Source of the DNA: Oscillibacter ruminantium GH1
Lineage (GTDB): Bacteria > Bacillota > Clostridia > Oscillospirales > Oscillospiraceae
NCBI RefSeq assembly: GCF_000307265.1
Contig: NZ_DF158897.1
Coordinates: forward strand, 500,729 to 564,728
Reading direction: 5' to 3'
Length of the DNA stretch: 64,000 nt
The notes below the pieces were generated by a model. It was not told where the DNA came from, searched no databases, and saw only the letters and a program-made list of their open reading frames with translations. Below, in pieces: positions 60,101 through 64,000 of the stretch. Made by a program: the position numbers and the translations under genes. Numbering within the stretch: the first letter of the stretch is position 1; each line of letters opens with the position of its first letter.

Positions 60101-60781
60101 TCAGTTCCCCGTGGAGATAAAGGGCCGAATCGTGGCCGCCACATTGCTGATGGGCATGGTCTGAAGATAGATTTTGCCCGGGCCGGTGACCACTGTGTTG
60201 AAAAGCCCCTCGCCGCCAAACAGCGCGTTCTTCACGCCCGGTACCGTCTGAATGTCCATGGAGCAGGTGGCGTCCATTGCCGCCAGATACCCGGTGTCCA
60301 CCACAATGGACTGACCCGGCGCCAAATCATACTCCATCACATGACCGTCAAATTCCGTGAAGGCGATGCCGCTGCCGGACAGCCGCTGCATGATAAAGCC
60401 CTCGCCGCCGAAAAAGCCGCTGCCCAGTTTTTTCTGGAAAAACACAGAGAGCTGAACGCCGGATTCACTGGCCAAAAAGCTGGATTTTTGGACAACCAGT
60501 TCCCGACCCGGCCTGATGTCAAAGGCCCGGATATCACCGGGGAAGCTGGACGCAAAGGCAATCATGCCCGGTCCGCCCTGTGCGGTGTAACGGTTTTGGA
60601 ACAGGGCCTCGCCCGCGAACATACGGCCCAAAGCCTTGCCGATTCCACCGTTGGAGGTGGTTTCCATTTTCATGTTGGGGCTCATCCAGCTCATGCTGCC
60701 CCGCTCGGTCACCATGTTCTCACCGGCGTTGAGCTGGCAGACCACAACGGGAAGGGGCTGACCTTCGATTTTATATTCCAT
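60101..60781 (-). CDS. AIM24/TIGR00266-family protein
   Basis: This 226-residue protein is beta-rich and Gly-rich and matches TIGR00266/AIM24: NAGENMVTERGSMSWMSPN, GEALFQNRYTAQGGPGMIAF, GGEGFIMQRLSG and GGEGLFNTVVTGPG. The family has a beta-helix or trefoil-like fold; no enzyme activity is known. The start at 60781 has GGAGAGAG just upstream; the frame is open for 23 more codons, but without a site. It lies between the YoaK gene and the carB fusion, all on the minus strand. Confidence 0.9.
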   Translation of the reverse strand: MEYKIEGQPLPVVVCQLNAGENMVTERGSMSWMSPNMKMETTSNGGIGKALGRMFAGEALFQNRYTAQGGPGMIAFASSFPGDIRAFDIRPGRELVVQKSSFLASESGVQLSVFFQKKLGSGFFGGEGFIMQRLSGSGIAFTEFDGHVMEYDLAPGQSIVVDTGYLAAMDATCSMDIQTVPGVKNALFGGEGLFNTVVTGPGKIYLQTMPISNVAATIRPFISTGN

Positions 60782-60907
60782 GCTTCTCTCTCCTTTTTCG
60801 GGGTTTACCCCGTTTTTGTTCATTATAAAGGGAGTAATTCCCACTGTCAATTTTATTCGTGGGGTGCGCAGCGGGTTCGGCGCGGAAAAGGGAGGAGGCG
60901 GTTTCGA

Positions 60908-63900
60908 TCAATACTCCACCACGCCCTCGTAGACCAGCTTTGCGTCGCCGGTAAGGCTCATCTCGTCGTCGGTGTAGTTGACGGTCAAATCGCCGCCTGC
61001 GGTTTTCACCGTGATGTCCCGGCCCTTTTCACAAAGACCGCCCGCCACGGCGGCCGCAACTGCCGCGCAGGCGCCGGAGCCGCAGGCCATCGTCTCGCCG
61101 CTGCCCCGCTCCCAGACGCGCATTTTTATGGTATTCTCATTCACCACCCGAATGAACTCGGTGTTGACGCGTTCTGAAAAAATTTCCGCGCGCTCAAATT
61201 GAGGACCAATTACCGGAACATTTATGCCTTCCACCCACGGACAAAAGACCACACAGTGGGGATTTCCCATGCCTACGCAAGTAATGTGCCAAAAGTTTTC
61301 ACCGATTTCCACAGAATAATCCACAATTTTTGATTTTTCCAATGTAGTGGGGAAATCTGCCGCGTCCAGCGAAGCCTGTCCCATGGAGACGCAGGCGGAG
61401 GTGACCTGTCCGCTCATGATATAGAGCTGGACGGTTTTCACGCCGCTGCCCGTTTCAATTTCCAGCGTCTCCTTCTTTACAATACCCTTGTCGTAAAGAT
61501 ATTTGCCCATGCACCGCAGGGCGTTGCCCGCCATCTGGCCCTCGGAGCCGTCGGCGTTGAACATCCGCATTTTCGCGTCCGCAATTTCCGACTGCTCCAT
61601 CAGCACGATGCCGTCCGCGCCAATGCCGGTGTGCCGGTCGCAGAGGGTGATGCAAAGAGACTCCGGACAGGTGATGGACTTGTCAAAATTCTCCAAGAAG
61701 ATGTAGTCGTTGCCGCAGGTTTCCAGCTTGGCAAAGGGCAGCTTGCGCCGCTGTGTCCGCAGGTGGCAAATGTCCACCAGTTCGGTGTTTTGCTGGGTGT
61801 AACGGCTGGCGAGGATATCCGTCAGCGCGTCGGCGGTGTCCAGACTGGTCAGGCAGGGAATCCCCAGCTGGACGCAGCGGTGGTTCAGATGAATGAAATC
61901 CCGGATGTAGGCCGGTTCCGTGGAGCCGGTAAGGATGACGAAATCAATCTTCCCATCCTCCAGCAGCTGGAAGACCCGGTTGTCCTGCCCCAGCTTTCCC
62001 ACGACTTCCACGTCGGTTCCCAGCTGAGAAATCTCGTGGGCGGTGCGCTCTGTGCCGTACAGTTTGTAGCCCATGTCCACCAGCTTGCGGGCGATGTGGA
62101 CGACCTCCGGCTGGTCGCGGCGGTTCACGGAGATCAAAATGCCGCCCCGTTGTTCCTTTTCCACCTTGTAGCCTGCGGAAACCAGACCTTTGAACAGTGC
62201 CTCCTGCAAATTCTTGCCCAGGCCCAGCACCTCTCCAGTGGACTTCATCTCCGGGGACAGCGACGCGTTGGCGTCCGTAATTTTTTCAAAGGAGAATACC
62301 GGAACCTTCACGGCCACATAGGGCGGCGTTTTGTAAAGCCCTGTGCCGAAGCCCAGCGATTTCAAGGGCTGCCCCACCATGACGCGGGTCGCCAGATCCA
62401 CCATGGGCACGCCGGTGACCTTGGAGATATAGGGCACGGTGCGGCTGGCCCGGGGATTCACCTCGATGACGTACAGCTCTCCCTGATAAATGAGGTACTG
62501 GATGTTGATAAGGCCGTGGGTTTTCAGGCTCAAAGCCAGTTTTTCCGAGCAGTCCACAATGGTTTTCAGCATTTTGTCCCCAATGTTGAAGTGGGGATAC
62601 ACGGCGATGGAGTCCCCGGAGTGAACGCCTGTGCGCTCAATGTGCTGCATGACGCCGGGAATCAGCACATCCACGCCGTCGGAGATCACGTCCACCTCCA
62701 GCTCCCGGCCCTGTAAATACTGATCCACCAGCACCGGATTTTCTATTTTTCCGGCGAGGATCACGTCCATATACCGGCGTACCTCGTCGTCGTTGTGGGC
62801 GATCACCATGTTCTGCCCGCCGATCACGTAGCTGGGGCGCAGCAGAACGGGGTAACCCAGTTCCTTTGTGGCGGCGAGGGCCTCATCCAGCCCCAGCACG
62901 CCCCGGCCCTGCGGACGCTTGATGGAAAACCGCTCCAGCAGCTCGTCGAACCGCTCCCGATCCTCCGCCATGTCGATGGACTCGGCGCTGGTTCCCAGAA
63001 TTTTGATGCCGTGGCCGTCCAAAAACTTGGTCAGCTTGATGGCGGTCTGCCCGCCAAAAGCCACCACCACGCCCACGGGCTGTTCCACGTCGATGATGTG
63101 CATCACATCCTCGGGGCACAGCGGCTCAAAGTACAGCCGGTCGGCAGTATCGTAGTCGGTGGAGACGGTTTCGGGATTGTTGTTGACAATCACCACCTCG
63201 TAGCCAAGACTTTTCAGCGTCCACACACAGTGGACGGAGGAGTAATCGAATTCAATGCCCTGCCCGATGCGGATGGGGCCGGAGCCGAGCACCATAATGA
63301 CGGGCTTGCCGCTGCGGGGAAAGGCGCGGGATTCGCACACCTTGTCGAAGCTGGAGTAAAAATAGGGGGTTTCCGCGTCAAATTCCGCCGCGCAGGTGTC
63401 CACCATTTTATAGACGGCGGCCTTCGCCCCAACCGGCAGATTGTCCGCGCGGGACAGGCGGCGGAGCGCCTCGTCGGTGTAGCCGAATTTCTTTCCGGCT
63501 TCGTAAAGTTCCTCCGTCAGACCCTCGGCTTCCAAGCGGCCCTCAAACGCCGCGAGATTGCGCAGCTTGCAAAGGAACCAGTTGTCGATTTTCGTAATGG
63601 CGTGGATTTCCTCCACGGTCACGCCGGACTTCAACGCCTCGAACACGGTGAACAGACGGTGGTCGTCCACCCGGGTGAGCCGTTCCCGGATGGAAGCGGT
63701 ATCCTCCTCGTCCTTCTTGCGGTTCAAGGTGTCCATCCCAATCTCCGCGCCACGGACAGCCTTCATAATTGCCATTTCAAAGCCGGGTCCCATGGCCATG
63801 ACCTCGCCGGTGGCCTTCATCTGGGTTCCCAGCTTGCGGGAGGCGTCCGTAAATTTGTCAAAGGGCCACTTGGGCATTTTCGCCACAATGTAGTCCAACG

Positions 63901-64000
63901 CCGGTTCAAAGCAGGCGCAGGTCTTGCCAGTGATGTCGTTTTTGATTTCGTCCAGCGTGTAACCCAGCGCGATTTTCGTGGTAATCTTGGCAATGGGATA
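60908..64000 (-). CDS. carB: CarB-DapF fusion: carbamoyl-phosphate synthase large subunit joined to diaminopimelate epimerase (5' partial)
   Basis: The frame is open to the window edge and gives 1,030 residues. The first 755 or so align with CarB from YPIAKITTKIALGYTLDEI onward. They include the oligomerisation region, the second ATP-grasp half (VLGSGPIRIGQGIEFDYSS, LLRPSYVIGGQNM, VIEVNPRASRTVPYISKVTG) and the MGS-like allosteric domain (QLGTDVEVVGKLGQ). About 310 N-terminal residues are outside. With no stop or start between, a full 276-residue DapF domain follows (PFAKLETCGNDYIFLENF). Its second catalytic Cys is present in ETMACGSGACA, but the first is Ala (GQMAGNALRC, codon 61529-61531). 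CarB makes carbamoyl phosphate for arginine and pyrimidines; DapF makes meso-DAP. Confidence 0.9.
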   Translation of the reverse strand, partial: YPIAKITTKIALGYTLDEIKNDITGKTCACFEPALDYIVAKMPKWPFDKFTDASRKLGTQMKATGEVMAMGPGFEMAIMKAVRGAEIGMDTLNRKKDEEDTASIRERLTRVDDHRLFTVFEALKSGVTVEEIHAITKIDNWFLCKLRNLAAFEGRLEAEGLTEELYEAGKKFGYTDEALRRLSRADNLPVGAKAAVYKMVDTCAAEFDAETPYFYSSFDKVCESRAFPRSGKPVIMVLGSGPIRIGQGIEFDYSSVHCVWTLKSLGYEVVIVNNNPETVSTDYDTADRLYFEPLCPEDVMHIIDVEQPVGVVVAFGGQTAIKLTKFLDGHGIKILGTSAESIDMAEDRERFDELLERFSIKRPQGRGVLGLDEALAATKELGYPVLLRPSYVIGGQNMVIAHNDDEVRRYMDVILAGKIENPVLVDQYLQGRELEVDVISDGVDVLIPGVMQHIERTGVHSGDSIAVYPHFNIGDKMLKTIVDCSEKLALSLKTHGLINIQYLIYQGELYVIEVNPRASRTVPYISKVTGVPMVDLATRVMVGQPLKSLGFGTGLYKTPPYVAVKVPVFSFEKITDANASLSPEMKSTGEVLGLGKNLQEALFKGLVSAGYKVEKEQRGGILISVNRRDQPEVVHIARKLVDMGYKLYGTERTAHEISQLGTDVEVVGKLGQDNRVFQLLEDGKIDFVILTGSTEPAYIRDFIHLNHRCVQLGIPCLTSLDTADALTDILASRYTQQNTELVDICHLRTQRRKLPFAKLETCGNDYIFLENFDKSITCPESLCITLCDRHTGIGADGIVLMEQSEIADAKMRMFNADGSEGQMAGNALRCMGKYLYDKGIVKKETLEIETGSGVKTVQLYIMSGQVTSACVSMGQASLDAADFPTTLEKSKIVDYSVEIGENFWHITCVGMGNPHCVVFCPWVEGINVPVIGPQFERAEIFSERVNTEFIRVVNENTIKMRVWERGSGETMACGSGACAAVAAAVAGGLCEKGRDITVKTAGGDLTVNYTDDEMSLTGDAKLVYEGVVEY

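Noticed and set aside
1-64000. CRISPR arrays, tRNA or rRNA genes, prophage or integrated element
   Set aside because: I saw no regular spaced repeats, no T-loop-like GGTTCGAATCC sequence with acceptor pairing, and no integrase, capsid or transposase genes.

Overview
The window looks like chromosomal core DNA from a GC-rich Clostridia species, most likely Oscillospiraceae (the Flavonifractor, Oscillibacter and Lawsonibacter neighbourhood). This rests on Firmicutes gene clusters (mutS-mutL-miaA-hfq, yggS-sepF-divIVA, ctsR-mcsA-clpC, rpsO-pnp, a T-box in front of ileS), VanW, LCP and SLH envelope proteins, pyruvate phosphate dikinase, strong G/C third-position bias and AGGAGG-type ribosome binding sites. 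The genus is inferred. No phage, plasmid, CRISPR, rRNA or tRNA gene was seen.

Layout. 1-10.9 kb, minus strand: VanW-domain protein, Noc/ParB-like protein, BASS transporter, prmA, degV and DUF1836 pair, mnmE, pnp, rpsO. A long imperfect inverted repeat lies between rpsO and pnp. 11.1-15.1 kb, plus: YtrA-type GntR regulator, ABC ATPase, large permease and a membrane-anchored amidase, behind a promoter with a palindromic operator. 15.3-18.9 kb: a 55-residue ORF, an Ile T-box leader and ileS. 18.9-20.8 kb: a 35-residue ORF divergent from a small XRE regulator around a perfect palindrome, then a pseudouridine synthase and lspA. 20.8-30.5 kb, plus: miaB, a small membrane protein, an MBL hydrolase, mutS, a CPBP protease, a MITE-like element, mutL, miaA, hfq. 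30.6-35.0 kb: HlyD-like protein, yggS, sepF, divIVA, HAD phosphatase. 35.2-40.3 kb: XRE regulator, MBOAT acyltransferase with its surface partner, lepA.

40.4-45.3 kb, minus: HtrA protease, sensor kinase and response regulator in one unit, plus a degenerate NodB-like exported protein. 45.6-48.2 kb: LCP ligase and an SLH-transglutaminase protein. 48.3-50.2 kb, minus: rsmI, a tRNA methyltransferase and a 2[4Fe-4S] ferredoxin. 50.3-54.0 kb: ctsR-mcsA-clpC with two CtsR boxes but no mcsB. 54.1-60.9 kb: a 641-residue membrane protein of unknown function, ppdK, a YoaK-family protein and an AIM24-family protein. The right edge holds one open frame joining carbamoyl-phosphate synthase large subunit (5' end outside the window) to a whole diaminopimelate epimerase domain.

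Most genes serve translation and RNA modification, DNA repair, envelope upkeep and proteostasis. The least ordinary items are the CarB-DapF fusion, whose epimerase half lacks the first catalytic cysteine; the clp operon without McsB; the degenerate deacetylase; the GGADGPT motif at the permease C-terminus; and the inverted-repeat elements.
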